Shown: positions 37,610 to 49,922 of the stretch, one piece after another
Numbering within the stretch: position 1 is the first letter of the stretch
Layout of the letters: the number at the start of each line of letters is the position of its first letter
Assembly: GCF_022048975.1 (NCBI RefSeq)
Contig: NZ_JAKMHX010000030.1
Span: 434,001 to 498,000 of the forward strand
From: Sporosarcina cyprini
GTDB lineage: Bacteria; Bacillota; Bacilli; Bacillales_A; Planococcaceae
Reading direction: 5' to 3'
Length of the DNA: 64,000 bases
Program-made: the position numbers and the translations under genes
The notes under the pieces: generated by a model
Database searches by the model: none
What the model saw: the letters and a program-made list of their open reading frames with translations, nothing else
Told to the model about the DNA's origin: nothing

Positions 37610-38122
37610 TCAATATGTGATAAGCGACTGGATTTCGTAGCCTTTCAGCTTTTCCCGGCCGTTCAAATACGTTAGTTCGATAATGAAAGCGCATCCAGCA
37701 ACAACGCCTCCTAGTTTCTCAACAAGCTCAACTGTTGCACCGACTGTTCCGCCTGTCGCTAGAAGATCGTCGACGATCAGTACACGCTGTCCCGGTTTGA
37801 TCGCATCCTTATGGATCGTCAAAGAGTCTTTGCCATACTCCAGATCGTACTCCACTGCTATCGTTTCACGAGGCAGCTTGCCAGGCTTGCGGACAGGGGC
37901 AAATCCGACTTCCAGTGCGTATGCAACCGGACAGCCGATAATGAAACCGCGGGCTTCAGGCCCCACGATAATATCCGTTCCCACCTGTTTAGCAAATTCG
38001 ACTATTTGATCAGTGGCGTATTTATAAGCCTCACCGTTATCCATAATTGTTGTAATATCCTTAAAGCTGATGCCTTCCTTCGGATAATCCGGCACGATTG
38101 TCACATAACTTTTCAAATCCAT
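37610..38122 (-). CDS. apt: Adenine phosphoribosyltransferase
   Basis: A 170-residue type I PRTase making AMP from adenine and PRPP. FPKEGISF-like N-terminal segment ([14 protein letters not shown]), [17 protein letters not shown] and the PRPP-binding loop [14 protein letters not shown] are present. ATG 38122 follows GGGAGGAAAAGTA; five upstream codons read as MGGKV come from that binding site. Confidence 0.97.
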   Translation of the reverse strand: MDLKSYVTIVPDYPKEGISFKDITTIMDNGEAYKYATDQIVEFAKQVGTDIIVGPEARGFIIGCPVAYALEVGFAPVRKPGKLPRETIAVEYDLEYGKDSLTIHKDAIKPGQRVLIVDDLLATGGTVGATVELVEKLGGVVAGCAFIIELTYLNGREKLKGYEIQSLITY

Positions 38123-38161
38123 TACTTTTCCTCCCAATAGACGTAATCAGTCTAAGCATCC

Positions 38162-38280
38162 GTTGTTCAAAAAGGAGGAGAAAAGGTAGTTCCACGTTTC
38201 CGAAATCGAGGATAAGCTCCCGCTTAATCGTAAACTGTCTATATCAAATACCTAACTTTTCACTATACTTTTTGAACATG
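38162..38280. repeat. Inverted repeat between apt and recJ
   Basis: TTGTTCAAAAAG (38162-38173) and CTTTTTGAACATG (38268-38280) give 11 matching bases 94 bases apart. The right arm lies in the last codons of recJ. Between them the plus strand has an isolated AAGGAGGAGAAAAGG without a gene behind it. Origin unknown. Confidence 0.5.
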
Positions 38281-40590
38281 CTGCAAAGAATCAAACCATC
38301 GTTTCAATTCCATATACGGGGCGTATAACAACATGCGTTCCATCTCAATTTGTCGCTCTCTTTCCTTATAAGCGGGCGCTTCATTGAGATTTCGTTTGCT
38401 CGACGGCTCGCATACGAAAACGACACCATCCTCTATCTTAACAAATCCCAGTTCAAAAAACACCTTTGTCATGAAATAAATCGTCTCGATTTTCCATCCT
38501 TTATGTTTAGATAGCTGGGGAGCTTGTTCTTTCAAATGGAAGCTGCCTCTTTTTTTCAGGAAGCTGTAATACCATCCAAAATGTTCCCGGTCTGGTATCC
38601 CTTCAAAGTACTTCGATTCCGAGACGTGGAAATGGGCATAAATTCGTTTTGGATTCAGGCCATTCAGTAACGTCTCCATTGGTTCTGCCCCTTTCGGTAA
38701 ATCGAGCAGGACCAAGTTGTCCATGTCCGGTATGTCATCCCGTCCGAAACAATAAATCGTTTCTTCCGGCATATACGGCTGGTACGAATGAGCTGTCGAC
38801 TCATGGAAAGCGATGAAGGCAGTGGCCTTCTTCGGTACAGCTGGCAGCCAGCGGGATACTTCCCGCATTCCGCGGAGATCAAAGATTTGCCGCTCATCAC
38901 AACGTACATCCCCTAGCAACAGTTGGGGCTTTTTACGGCCGTTCCATTCATTCACCTGGAGATCGCCTGTCAGAGATAGCTTTACAGCCGGGCTCATGTC
39001 GTCCGCCAAGGCGCCAAGCCCAAAGCCAATGGCATCCAACTTGAGGCCGCCCTCTTCCACTTCCATTTTCAAATGATCCTTTGAGGCACCAATTTTCCGG
39101 ATGCTCGTCGCCGAAACGTCCTCCAATAAAAAAACAGGCTTCTCAAACGACATGCCGAATGGCCGGAGTGTTTCCATCGAATCAATGATATCTACTTCGA
39201 TTTCATCCAGTTTAATAGGCACGTCAATGTGCAGTTTTGGAATAAGCAGCTCGTCCGACAGCGTCCGTTTGCCTTGTTCATTCAATCGCTCACGAAGAGT
39301 CTCTACGTCCTCAGCAGGCAACGTCATGCCGGCAGCCATTTGGTGACCTCCAAAATGAGGCAGCAAATCGGCACATTTGGATAACTCCTTATATAAGTCA
39401 AACCCTTCTATGCTTCGGGCTGATCCTTTTGCCATCCCCGTCTCATGATCGACCGATAGGATAATGGAGGGGCGATAATATTTTTCTGTCATCCGGGATG
39501 CCACAATACCGACTACACCAGGATTCCACCCTTCCCCGTCCAGAACGATAACATAAGGCAACATATCGCCATACAGCGTTTCCATCATCTCGTTCGCCTG
39601 TTCGGTAATCAACGAGACGAGTGCTTGCCTTTCCTTGTTTAACGAGTCCAACTCTTCTGCCAGCGTAATCGCTTCCATCATATCATCAGACTTCAGCAGC
39701 TGGACGGCCGGCGCTGCACTGCCGAGACGACCCGGTGCATTCAACCGCGGGCCAATCCCGAAACCAATTGTTTCTTCGGTAATGGCCGCCTGTTCAGTTG
39801 AAGAAACTTTCGATAGCGCCTGGATAGCAGGGCGCCCGGTATGGCGCATGCGCCGAATGCCTTCTTTCACAATGTACCGGTTTTCATCACGTAACGGGAC
39901 CAAATCGGCTATTGTTCCAATCGCTGCAATCTCCAGCAAGTCTTCGGGGATCTCTCCCAACAAGGCGGTCGCCACTTTAAAAGCAACTCCCACTCCCGCC
40001 AGCTCCCCAAATGGATATTCTCCTTCCGGGTGACGTGGATGAATGATGGCATCCGCCTCCGGGAGCTGTTCGCCGATTTCGTGGTGATCCGTCACGATAA
40101 TATCCATGCCTAACGATTTGGCGAAAGCGATCTGATCAATGCCTGAAATCCCATTATCCACTGTGATAATAAGGTTCGCGCCCGCTTCGTAAAGTTCCTG
40201 AAACAGTTCTTTATTAGGCCCGTAGCCATGCTTAAACCGATCAGGTATAGCAAAGTCTACATCTCCACCAAGTCTTTCGATCGCCGTTGTCATGACCGTT
40301 ACGCTTGTTACGCCATCCGCGTCATAATCCCCATACACGACGATTTTTTCTTGATCGGCAATCGCTCTCTGAATACGTTCCACTGCTTTATCCATATCAT
40401 AAAGGAGAAATGGATCATGTAAACTATCTTGATTCATATGTAAAAATGATTGGACTTCCTTCGCTTCTGTCAATCCACGGGAGGCGAGAATTTTCGCATG
40501 GATGGACGGAATGCCAAGCTCGTCTATCAGTGCATTCACAATCTTGTCATCAGGACGTCGAACTTTCCAGTTTTTCATCGACTCAATCAA
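38263..40590 (-). CDS. recJ: Single-stranded-DNA-specific exonuclease RecJ
   Basis: A 775-residue DHH-family 5'-3' exonuclease for recombination and mismatch repair. DHH motifs: VVYGDYDADGVTS, DNGISG, VTDHHEIG, and a DHHA1 motif FGGHQMAAGMTL. The C-terminal ~200 residues form the extra domain found in Bacillales RecJ. TTG 40590 is chosen: AAGGAAGTGA lies about 5 bases ahead; the GTG at 40599 overlaps that site and the next ATG is too far. Confidence 0.96.
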   Translation of the reverse strand: MIESMKNWKVRRPDDKIVNALIDELGIPSIHAKILASRGLTEAKEVQSFLHMNQDSLHDPFLLYDMDKAVERIQRAIADQEKIVVYGDYDADGVTSVTVMTTAIERLGGDVDFAIPDRFKHGYGPNKELFQELYEAGANLIITVDNGISGIDQIAFAKSLGMDIIVTDHHEIGEQLPEADAIIHPRHPEGEYPFGELAGVGVAFKVATALLGEIPEDLLEIAAIGTIADLVPLRDENRYIVKEGIRRMRHTGRPAIQALSKVSSTEQAAITEETIGFGIGPRLNAPGRLGSAAPAVQLLKSDDMMEAITLAEELDSLNKERQALVSLITEQANEMMETLYGDMLPYVIVLDGEGWNPGVVGIVASRMTEKYYRPSIILSVDHETGMAKGSARSIEGFDLYKELSKCADLLPHFGGHQMAAGMTLPAEDVETLRERLNEQGKRTLSDELLIPKLHIDVPIKLDEIEVDIIDSMETLRPFGMSFEKPVFLLEDVSATSIRKIGASKDHLKMEVEEGGLKLDAIGFGLGALADDMSPAVKLSLTGDLQVNEWNGRKKPQLLLGDVRCDERQIFDLRGMREVSRWLPAVPKKATAFIAFHESTAHSYQPYMPEETIYCFGRDDIPDMDNLVLLDLPKGAEPMETLLNGLNPKRIYAHFHVSESKYFEGIPDREHFGWYYSFLKKRGSFHLKEQAPQLSKHKGWKIETIYFMTKVFFELGFVKIEDGVVFVCEPSSKRNLNEAPAYKERERQIEMERMLLYAPYMELKRWFDSLQHVQKV

Positions 40591-40673
40591 AACTCTCACT
40601 TCCTTCTGATCCTATTATATCGAAAGGTTGGATGCACATAAAGGAATACTATATCTTGACAATAAATTGCCGT

Positions 40674-40710
40674 AAAAAAAGATGATGGGACTGACTCGCA
40701 TCCCATCATC
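40674..40710 (-). terminator. Terminator after the LapA-type gene
   Basis: Minus-strand hairpin GATGATGGGA / TCCCATCATC, followed by TTTTTTTACG. Confidence 0.9.
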
Positions 40711-40717
40711 ACTGCTA

Positions 40718-41044
40718 TCATATCGTTTCATTATCATTTTCCGTCGGTACTTCCTTTTGCAGGGCAGCGATCTCATTTTGCTGCATGGCGATTTGAATTT
40801 CTTTGGCATTCATCTCTTTTAATTGTTCATTTAGTTTGCGTTGAAGGGAGACAGACTTGATCATGGCAATCATGCTGCTGATGGCGGCTCCCAACAAGGC
40901 AGAAAACAAGATTACAAGTATAAGTGGCAAATGTCCTGTGCCAACGACATAGTTCACTTCAACGGCATTGACATTCACAACAGCGAAAACTGCGATGATA
41001 ATTGCAAAAACGATACCAAAAATTAATCCCCATTGTGTCTTCAT
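40718..41044 (-). CDS. LapA-domain (DUF1049) membrane protein
   Basis: A 108-residue protein with two membrane helices (about 4-24 and 41-62), the LapA pattern FAVVNVNAVEVNY between them, and a C-terminal cytoplasmic coiled coil (about 66-98, LQRKLNEQLKEMNAKEIQIA). Gram-negative LapA/LapB assist lipopolysaccharide assembly, but the role in Firmicutes is unknown. The start follows AAGGGGGACG. It lies between secDF and recJ, as yrvD-type genes do. Confidence 0.85.
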   Translation of the reverse strand: MKTQWGLIFGIVFAIIIAVFAVVNVNAVEVNYVVGTGHLPLILVILFSALLGAAISSMIAMIKSVSLQRKLNEQLKEMNAKEIQIAMQQNEIAALQKEVPTENDNETI

Positions 41045-41068
41045 CTAAACGTCCCCCTTGGCATAGAA

Positions 41069-41100
41069 AAACAGGATATACCATTTCGTATACCCTGTTC
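41069..41100 (-). terminator. Terminator after secDF
   Basis: AACAGGGTATAC / GTATATCCTGTT stem on the minus strand, then TTTTTC. Confidence 0.85.
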
Positions 41101-41117
41101 TTCCGAAACATAACGTA

Positions 41118-43385
41118 TTACACAACCGGCTCGTCTGAACCCCATTGTTTTTTGTCTTTTTTCACTTGCAATTTTCCAGCTTTTTTCATTTCCTTCACCT
41201 TCAGATCGTACCAGATCTGTGCTGAAATATAGATGGAGGAATACGTTCCTGCAAATAGACCGATCAAAAGAGCGATCGAGAATGGACGGATTGACTCGGC
41301 ACCTAAGAAGATCAAGGCAACGACAACGATGACGACTGTCAGTACCGTATTAACCGAACGTCCAAGCGTCTGGCGCAACGATTTATTCACAATATCCGCC
41401 AAATGGTCTGCATTGTCAATATGGCCAACACGGTTCAAGTTCTCACGGATCCGGTCAAACGTAACAATCGTATCGTTAATCGAATAACCGACGATTGTCA
41501 GAACCGCTGCGATGAAGGTGATATCCACTTCCAAACGCGACAAGCTGAAGACGGCGACCATGAAGAATGCATCATGCAGCAAGCCGACGATGGCTGAAAC
41601 ACCCATGCGCCATTCGAATCGCAGCGCCACATAGACGACAATCCCAAGAGCTGCATACAACAATGCTTTCAAAGCATTTCTTACAAGTTCCTTCCCTACT
41701 GTGTCAGAGACGGTCGAAACGTTCGGTTCATGACCGTATTTCGCCTTGAGATCCGCTTTAATTTTATTAACTTCTTCTTGCTTAAATTCCTGTTTAAACC
41801 GGGCAACCCCAATTTCTTTCTTGTCACCGGAAATGACGATGTCATCTGTTGAATGGCCAATGCCCTCAAGTGACTTGGACACTTCTTCCGTCGTCAGTGA
41901 CTTATCCGATAATATTTCTACACGGGTACCACTCGAGAAATCGATTCCCAAATTCAATTTAAAAATGCCAAGCGCCACAATACCGGCAACAATTAGAACG
42001 ATGGAGATGGTGTAAAAACGTTTTCGTGCATGTACGAAATCGAAGCGATCGAATTTCGTTGTCAAGTCAAGCGTGTCCACTTCTTCATCAGGCGCATGCA
42101 CACGTTTCTTCGAAATGCCGAACAAACCAGTTTTGCCGTCGAGCATTCCGCTGTTTACGAGTAGGCCTAACAAGAGACGGGAGCCCCAAACCGCAGTGAG
42201 GAAGCTGACTGCAATGCTGATAATCAACATTGTTGCAAACCCTTTAACCGAGCTTGTCCCGAATATGAAGAGAACAACTGCTGCAAGCAATGTGGTGATG
42301 TTGGCATCCAAGATGGCTGTGAACGATGACTTCGAACCAGCATGGAATGCCGTTTTCACTGATTTGCCCACGCGCAGTTCCTCACGGATCCGTTCGTATG
42401 TCAGGATGTTCGCATCCACTGCCATACCGACACCGAGCATGAGGGCCGCAATGCCCGGGAGTGTGAGAACCCCATTAATTAACGTGAAGACCAGCAAAAT
42501 CAGATAGATATATACTGACAATGTCGCAACAGCTACAAAACCTGGCAGACGGTAATAGAACAGCATGAAAATGAAGATTAACGCAATACCGACAATACCG
42601 GCAAAAATCGTCTTATCCAATGCCTGCTCCCCGAACTGAGCTCCGACAGAAGTCGAATATTTTTCTTCTAAATGAACTGGCAATGCGCCTGCATTCAAAA
42701 TACCTGCTAAATTTTTCGTTTCATCGGTTGTGAAGCTACCGGAGATTTCAACGTTTGAAGAATTGATTGTCTGTTTAACGTAAGGAGCTGAAATGAATTT
42801 CGGCTTTTCCTTTTTCGCTTCTTCGCGGAAAGAATCCTTTCCTTCTTCAAAATCAAGCCAGATAACCATTACATTATCAGGAGCCATTTGAGCTACTCGA
42901 GATGTGATTTCACCGAACTTGTCCGGATCCTTCATTTCCAATGTAACGACTGGATTGCCTGTCTCTCCAAAATTGGCTTTCGCCTTTCCTTGCTTCAAAT
43001 CCGTTCCATCGAGCAACAAATTATCGTTTGCATCACGGAAAGTAAGATTCGCTTGCGTAGAAAGTAATTTCCGAGCCGATTCCTGGTCTTCGACACCAGC
43101 CAATTGGACACGGATCCGATTACCGGATTCAATCTGAATGCTCGGCTCGCTGACACCGAGTACGTCAACACGGTTGCGCAACGCTCGTTGTGTATCATTG
43201 ACGACTTCTTCGGTTATTTTCTGGCCTTTCTTGAGCGGTTCAACTTGATAAAGCACTTCAAATCCGCCCTGCAGATCAAGACCTAAGTTAACATCTTTTA
43301 AAATCGAGTTGGTCGTAGAACCGATTAAAGAACCGAGTAGTACGAGCAACAATAAGAACGATACAATACGTCCTCTTTTCTTCAT
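41118..43385 (-). CDS. secDF: Fused protein translocase subunits SecD-SecF
   Basis: A 755-residue RND-family protein in which SecD and SecF are one polypeptide, as in B. subtilis. Twelve membrane helices are expected. SecD signatures: NLGLDLQGGFEVLYQV, GVGMAVDANILTYERIREEL. SecF signatures: NLGIDFSSGTRVEI and GYSINDTIVTFDRIREN. It uses proton flow to pull secreted proteins out of SecYEG. It is distant from yajC here (3 kb) although both belong to the same holotranslocon. Confidence 0.97.
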   Translation of the reverse strand: MKKRGRIVSFLLLLVLLGSLIGSTTNSILKDVNLGLDLQGGFEVLYQVEPLKKGQKITEEVVNDTQRALRNRVDVLGVSEPSIQIESGNRIRVQLAGVEDQESARKLLSTQANLTFRDANDNLLLDGTDLKQGKAKANFGETGNPVVTLEMKDPDKFGEITSRVAQMAPDNVMVIWLDFEEGKDSFREEAKKEKPKFISAPYVKQTINSSNVEISGSFTTDETKNLAGILNAGALPVHLEEKYSTSVGAQFGEQALDKTIFAGIVGIALIFIFMLFYYRLPGFVAVATLSVYIYLILLVFTLINGVLTLPGIAALMLGVGMAVDANILTYERIREELRVGKSVKTAFHAGSKSSFTAILDANITTLLAAVVLFIFGTSSVKGFATMLIISIAVSFLTAVWGSRLLLGLLVNSGMLDGKTGLFGISKKRVHAPDEEVDTLDLTTKFDRFDFVHARKRFYTISIVLIVAGIVALGIFKLNLGIDFSSGTRVEILSDKSLTTEEVSKSLEGIGHSTDDIVISGDKKEIGVARFKQEFKQEEVNKIKADLKAKYGHEPNVSTVSDTVGKELVRNALKALLYAALGIVVYVALRFEWRMGVSAIVGLLHDAFFMVAVFSLSRLEVDITFIAAVLTIVGYSINDTIVTFDRIRENLNRVGHIDNADHLADIVNKSLRQTLGRSVNTVLTVVIVVVALIFLGAESIRPFSIALLIGLFAGTYSSIYISAQIWYDLKVKEMKKAGKLQVKKDKKQWGSDEPVV

Positions 43386-43613
43386 AATGAATTTCCCCCT
43401 CTGTACACAGTTAAATGATCATCAGCTGCATACAGTTAATGAATATGGTCATACTCCAACTTGCCTACTACATACTTAACAGACGTTGACAGGATCCTTC
43501 AATCCACGCCCCCTTCCAAAATAAAATCAAATGGCTGTTCGGATGGATCAGTCAACTATCCGCTTATCCTATTAAAATTACAGAAGATGTATAATTAAAA
43601 ATGCAACACACCA
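43386..43613 (-). other. secDF 5' leader region
   Basis: About 225 bases between the promoter at 43614 and secDF. I see no T-box, and no convincing leader peptide. A 12-codon frame (MTIFINCMQLMI) at about 43453-43415 has GGAGT only two bases ahead and is doubtful. Confidence 0.4.
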
Positions 43614-43642
43614 ATTATGAGACAGCAAAGCCCCATTGTCAA
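43614..43642 (-). promoter_or_regulatory. Sigma-A promoter upstream of secDF
   Basis: Minus strand TTGACA (43637-43642), 17-base spacer, CATAAT (43614-43619). It leaves a 5' leader of about 220 bases before secDF. Confidence 0.8.
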
Positions 43643-43664
43643 ATGGTTGGACGGATTTACCCCA

Positions 43665-43973
43665 TCAATTTCCCTTGTTTTTCGGAGCTAATAACAGCTG
43701 CAATTCATCGCTGTTTAAATCAGAAAACCAATTGGATTCCCTCTGTTCCTCAATCTGCGTATAGGTCATAAATTCCGCTGGCGTCAGTTTCAGAATATCG
43801 TTGATCACTTCATGAATCCGCATCGATCCTACGTCCTTTTTCCTCCATCTCTTGCGGATGCAATAGGTCCAAATATCTTCTTCCTTCACCGTATCATATC
43901 CATATAGATGGAATTCATTGCGCTTGCTTTCAATTGCAGGAAGTGCATGTTCGAAAATATCTTTGTGTTCCAT
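43665..43973 (-). CDS. comN: ComN, post-transcriptional regulator of comE
   Basis: A 102-residue protein matching the YrzD/ComN family: YGYDTVKEEDIWTYCIRKRW, MRIHEVINDILKLTPAEFMTY. In B. subtilis ComN promotes comE expression at the mRNA level and localises with DivIVA. comEA is 39 kb away in this window. ATG 43973 is chosen (GGGGGATGACG ahead); the ATG three codons earlier is inside that site. Divergent from spoVB, as in relatives. Confidence 0.88.
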   Translation of the reverse strand: MEHKDIFEHALPAIESKRNEFHLYGYDTVKEEDIWTYCIRKRWRKKDVGSMRIHEVINDILKLTPAEFMTYTQIEEQRESNWFSDLNSDELQLLLAPKNKGN

Positions 43974-44078
43974 TATCGTCATCCCCCATTCATTTTCGGG
44001 CTAGTCGTAAACGGTCATTTCTCCGCATAGGTTTAGTGTATACGAAACGATCGGAATTGAGAAGGAGATGTTTGGTAA

Positions 44079-45596
44079 ATGTCTACATTCATTCGCGGCA
44101 CAGCCATTCTAATGGTCGCAGTCTTTACAACGAAGCTGCTTGGATTCGTATATCGCATCCAATTTATGCGGGTGGCGGGAGAGGAAGCCGTAGGAATTTA
44201 TATGACCGCTTATCCCGCTTTCATCTTTTTTCTATCACTCGTCCAATTGGGCGTACCGATTGCTATAGCCAAAGTAATAGCGGAACTGAAGGCGAAAGGT
44301 GAAACAGCCAAATTGCCAGCTGTCATGAAAACCGCCACATTCATCACCATATTGACGGCTGTAGTGTTCATACCGGCTTCCATCTTGTTCGTACCTTATT
44401 TATCCGAAACACTTTTAGGCAATAGCGCCACATCATCGGCCCTCTATGTCGGCATTGCCATCATTCCCATCGCCGCGATCGGCGGGCTCATCCGTGGGTA
44501 TTTTCAAGGGATTGTCCGCATCGAAGAAACCGCTTGGTCGCAAATCATTGAACAGATTTGCCGAATTGCACTAATCACCTGGATGCTGCCAACATTCCTC
44601 ATCGAAGGAAACAGCCCGATGAACGCAGCCTACGCCATGGGCATTACCTTGCTCGCGGAAGGCTTGTCCGTACTTTACTTATTTTATAAATACCATAAGC
44701 ACAAAAGAAAAGAACCAATCGCCAATAAGGAAGTTCACCGATATCCGATGGAACCTCTTCTTTCGATCGCGCTCCCTTCTTCAGGCAGCCGATTATTTGG
44801 TACGTTCACCTGGTTTCTGGAGCCGATCATTTTCTTGCGTGCCCTTTCCATGGCAGGTGTCGGTGCCGTTGCGGCCACCTCTTTGTATGGGGTCATCTCC
44901 GGCGTTCTCATCCCGTTACTCTTGTTTCCGTCATTCATCCCTTATGCGCTCTCTGTTGTCCTTGTACCGGCTGTCAGCGGTGCCGCAGCTACAAGCAATA
45001 AGAGCAAGCTGAAAGAACGGGTTCATCTCGCCCTCCGTCTTTCTGCTTTGACGGGAGCTTTCGCGGCCGCCGTTTTTTATGTACACGGACATGCGATGGC
45101 AGTCAAGCTGTTTCGCGTTTCCGACGGGGCGCAGTATATGTCTCTGCTTGCACCCATTTTCTTTTTCTACTATATCCAAAGTCCGTTATACTCCATTTTG
45201 CAGGCGACGGGCGACGCAAAAGCCGGCATGATGAATTCCGTTTATGGCGGCATTGCCAAACTCGGCGTCATGTTCGTACTCGCTTCCCAACCCGGCCTGC
45301 AAGAAACCGGAGCTGTACTGGCCATCGGGTTTGGTGTATTGGTGACATCTTTTCTTCATGTGGCGACATTGCGTAAAAACAAGGCAGCAGCGGCAGGTTT
45401 TACGATGTTTGCCCTTCCCTATGTCTCCTTTATCGCAACCGCTGTGCTCAGGCCGATTTTCATTCCGGTGGGCAAGTACGGGCTGATAGCAGAATGTCTT
45501 ATTACAACTTCCTTCTTAATGGTCATTCTACTTGTATTAGGGCAAGTGAAAAAGAACGACTTCCTCATGCTAAAAAGGCTGGTCAAAAATCACTGA
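44079..45596 (+). CDS. spoVB: SpoVB, stage V sporulation protein (MurJ-like flippase)
   Basis: A 505-residue polysaccharide-transporter/MVF-family membrane protein with about 14 helices. SpoVB is needed for spore cortex and is thought to flip peptidoglycan precursors in the mother cell. N-terminal GTAILMVAVFTTKLLGFVYR and LALPSSGSRLFGTFTWFLEP-like segments are typical. ATG 44079 follows AAGGAGATG. Its last 7 bases overlap the end of the convergent DUF421 gene. Confidence 0.92.
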   Translation: MSTFIRGTAILMVAVFTTKLLGFVYRIQFMRVAGEEAVGIYMTAYPAFIFFLSLVQLGVPIAIAKVIAELKAKGETAKLPAVMKTATFITILTAVVFIPASILFVPYLSETLLGNSATSSALYVGIAIIPIAAIGGLIRGYFQGIVRIEETAWSQIIEQICRIALITWMLPTFLIEGNSPMNAAYAMGITLLAEGLSVLYLFYKYHKHKRKEPIANKEVHRYPMEPLLSIALPSSGSRLFGTFTWFLEPIIFLRALSMAGVGAVAATSLYGVISGVLIPLLLFPSFIPYALSVVLVPAVSGAAATSNKSKLKERVHLALRLSALTGAFAAAVFYVHGHAMAVKLFRVSDGAQYMSLLAPIFFFYYIQSPLYSILQATGDAKAGMMNSVYGGIAKLGVMFVLASQPGLQETGAVLAIGFGVLVTSFLHVATLRKNKAAAAGFTMFALPYVSFIATAVLRPIFIPVGKYGLIAECLITTSFLMVILLVLGQVKKNDFLMLKRLVKNH

Positions 45597-46231
45597 AACT
45601 CTTCTTTCAGCTGAAAGTGGAGTTTTCCTTTTTCATATGAGCAATAAAAGACATGCCTGTAGTCCTCAACACCTTGAGATTTTAGCTCCTTTAGCATCCA
45701 GTCTTCCGTTTTTCCCATTTGAGTGAGATGGCGCTGTTGAATGACACCATCCGAAATGAGGGCCAGGACTGGCTCTGTTTGATCTGTTGTAAAGACGGAT
45801 AGATTGCCCGAGGGTTCCAGAAAGGCATGGGTGACATCTTGAATCGAACCGACTTGCTGTTCTCGAAGCTGTTGGAATAAATCATCCAAATTATAGCGTT
45901 GCTTGCGCATTTCACTTTCAAGTATCTTTCCATCCTCAATGATCATCGTTGGGTCGCCGTCCACTAAATCCCTGAACTTTTTACTTTTCAAAGATATGAA
46001 AGATGTAATCAGCTGTATGAGGAGCAAGATAATAATGGGGACGATGGACTCGATTAATGGCTGGTCCGGTGATTCCAATGCGAAGGCAGCCACTTCGGCC
46101 ATGATGACAAAAACGACGATGTCGATGACGCTTAATTCACCAACCTCCCGCTTCCCCATCAATCGCATGATGATTAATATCAGAATGTATAAAAATACAG
46201 TCCGAAATCCGGTTTGGAACAAGTTGCTCAT
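45590..46231 (-). CDS. DUF421 (YetF/YrbG-like) membrane protein
   Basis: A 213-residue protein with three N-terminal membrane helices (to about residue 80) and two small cytoplasmic domains carrying SVFTTDQ-type motifs. Related proteins include B. subtilis YrbG, located next to spoVB. ATG 46231 follows AAAGGAGGAGGCCC. Function unknown; family members have been linked to spore germination and lipid-related membrane roles, which I cannot test here. Confidence 0.88.
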   Translation of the reverse strand: MSNLFQTGFRTVFLYILILIIMRLMGKREVGELSVIDIVVFVIMAEVAAFALESPDQPLIESIVPIIILLLIQLITSFISLKSKKFRDLVDGDPTMIIEDGKILESEMRKQRYNLDDLFQQLREQQVGSIQDVTHAFLEPSGNLSVFTTDQTEPVLALISDGVIQQRHLTQMGKTEDWMLKELKSQGVEDYRHVFYCSYEKGKLHFQLKEEFQ

Positions 46232-46301
46232 GGGCCTCCTCCTTTCCAAGAAAGGATACCCTTCACACGCTTGCGCCTATACAACAAATGTCCAGAATCA
46301 A

Positions 46302-46346
46302 AAAGAGATGCTCACCTAAGCGGTTAAACCGCAAGGCAGCATCTCT
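46302..46346 (-). terminator. Terminator after yajC
   Basis: AGAGATGCT (46304-46312 complemented) / AGCATCTCT (46338-46346) with an inner CGGTTTAACCG hairpin and TTTTTG at the end. It closes ruvA-ruvB-queA-tgt-yajC. Confidence 0.9.
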
Positions 46347-46352
46347 GTTTTT

Positions 46353-46625
46353 TTAGGATTGGCTCGTTTCGATTACACGTCCAACTGCTTGTTTATCAAA
46401 TTGGAGAGTTGTCCCATCTTGCACTTTCAAAAATACAGATGATTCATCAACCGCGTCGATCGTTCCATGAAGACCGCCGATCGTGATGACCTTATCTCCA
46501 CGTTTTAATGATTCTTGCATAGTACGCGTCTGCTTCTGTCTCTTTTGTGCAGGACGGATGAGCAAGAACCACATAATTGCGAACATGACTACGAGCATAA
46601 TAATGCTGCTATACTGACCACCCAA
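46353..46625 (-). CDS. yajC: Preprotein translocase subunit YajC
   Basis: A 90-residue single-pass membrane protein of the Sec holotranslocon. The helix (IIMLVVMFAIMWFLLI) is followed by RPAQKRQKQTRTM and the family core RGDKVITIGGLHGTID. The start is TTG 46625 after GGGGGGATATTT. Located downstream of tgt, as in most bacteria. Confidence 0.96.
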   Translation of the reverse strand: MGGQYSSIIMLVVMFAIMWFLLIRPAQKRQKQTRTMQESLKRGDKVITIGGLHGTIDAVDESSVFLKVQDGTTLQFDKQAVGRVIETSQS

Positions 46626-46664
46626 AAAATATCCCCCCTCTACTCAATATTTATTATACAAGAT

Positions 46665-48855
<2,191 letters not shown>

Positions 48856-48899
48856 TCGTCCAGTTACTCCCTTATGTTAAATTAAGTGTATCCAGGTCT

Positions 48900-49901
48900 T
48901 TATTCATTCTCCCCGTAAGCATAACCGAAATGCTCATAGGCTAAGCGTGTAGCGATTCTGCCCCGAGGTGTCCGCTGCAAAAAGCCGATCTGCAAAAGAT
49001 AAGGCTCGTAGACATCCTCAATCGTTATGGATTCTTCGCCGATGCTCGCCGAAATTGTATCCAATCCGACCGGACCTCCACGAAACCGCTCGATCATGCT
49101 TTTGAGCAGTTTATGGTCAATATGGTCGAGACCATGTGAATCGACCTGCAGCATTTCCAGCGCTTCTTTGACGATAATTTCATCAATCGTGCCATTTCCA
49201 CGCACTTGCGCATAATCCCGGACACGCCGCAATAGCCGGTTGGCGATTCGCGGGGTGCCACGAGAACGCCTCGCAATTTCTTCCGCGGCGCTTTCCATGA
49301 TTTCCACGTCAAACAGACCCGCGCTGCGCTGGATGATTTCTTGCAGAGGTTTCACTTCATAATATTCCAGCCGCAGCGGCACTCCGAAGCGATCTCGCAG
49401 CGGAGCCGATAAGGAGCCGGCTCTCGTCGTTGCGCCTATCAATGTGAACGGAGGCAGATCGAGCCGGATTGATTTGGCAGCCGGCCCTTTGCCGACAACG
49501 ATATCTAGGCAAAAATCCTCCATTGCCGGATAAAGGACTTCTTCAATGGCCCGATTCAACCGATGGATCTCATCGATGAAAAGGACATCGCCCGGTTCCA
49601 GGGAAGACACGACTGCCGCCAGATCACCAGGACGTTCGATTGCAGGACCGCTCGTCATCCGGACATTCACACCCATTTCATTCGCAATAACGGCTGCAAG
49701 CGTCGTCTTGCCAAGTCCCGGAGGCCCATAAAGCAGAACATGATCCAAACTCTCATTACGTCCTTTGGCCGCCTCGATGAAAATGCTCAGATTTTCTTTC
49801 ACCTGAGCCTGTCCAATATATTGTGACAATGTCTGCGGCCTGAGCGACTGCTCAAATCCTTCATCAAAATGGGAATGTTCACTGGATACAACCCGCTCCA
49901 T
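48900..49901 (-). CDS. ruvB: Holliday junction branch migration ATPase RuvB
   Basis: A 333-residue AAA+ motor. N-terminal [14 protein letters not shown], Walker [17 protein letters not shown], Walker [12 protein letters not shown], sensor [19 protein letters not shown], and the C-terminal winged-helix ([19 protein letters not shown]) are complete. It follows ruvA by 21 bases. I find no ruvC; Firmicutes use RecU instead. Confidence 0.99.
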   Translation of the reverse strand: MERVVSSEHSHFDEGFEQSLRPQTLSQYIGQAQVKENLSIFIEAAKGRNESLDHVLLYGPPGLGKTTLAAVIANEMGVNVRMTSGPAIERPGDLAAVVSSLEPGDVLFIDEIHRLNRAIEEVLYPAMEDFCLDIVVGKGPAAKSIRLDLPPFTLIGATTRAGSLSAPLRDRFGVPLRLEYYEVKPLQEIIQRSAGLFDVEIMESAAEEIARRSRGTPRIANRLLRRVRDYAQVRGNGTIDEIIVKEALEMLQVDSHGLDHIDHKLLKSMIERFRGGPVGLDTISASIGEESITIEDVYEPYLLQIGFLQRTPRGRIATRLAYEHFGYAYGENE

Positions 49902-49922
49902 CCAAGCCCCCTCCTTTCATCT

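Noticed and set aside
43415..43453. Leader peptide controlling secDF
   Set aside because: Only 12 codons, poor ribosome-binding spacing, and no arrest-like motif.
44013..44050. Sigma-E promoter before spoVB (TATACGAAA)
   Set aside because: The GTCATTT candidate -35 is too far away (about 18 bases).
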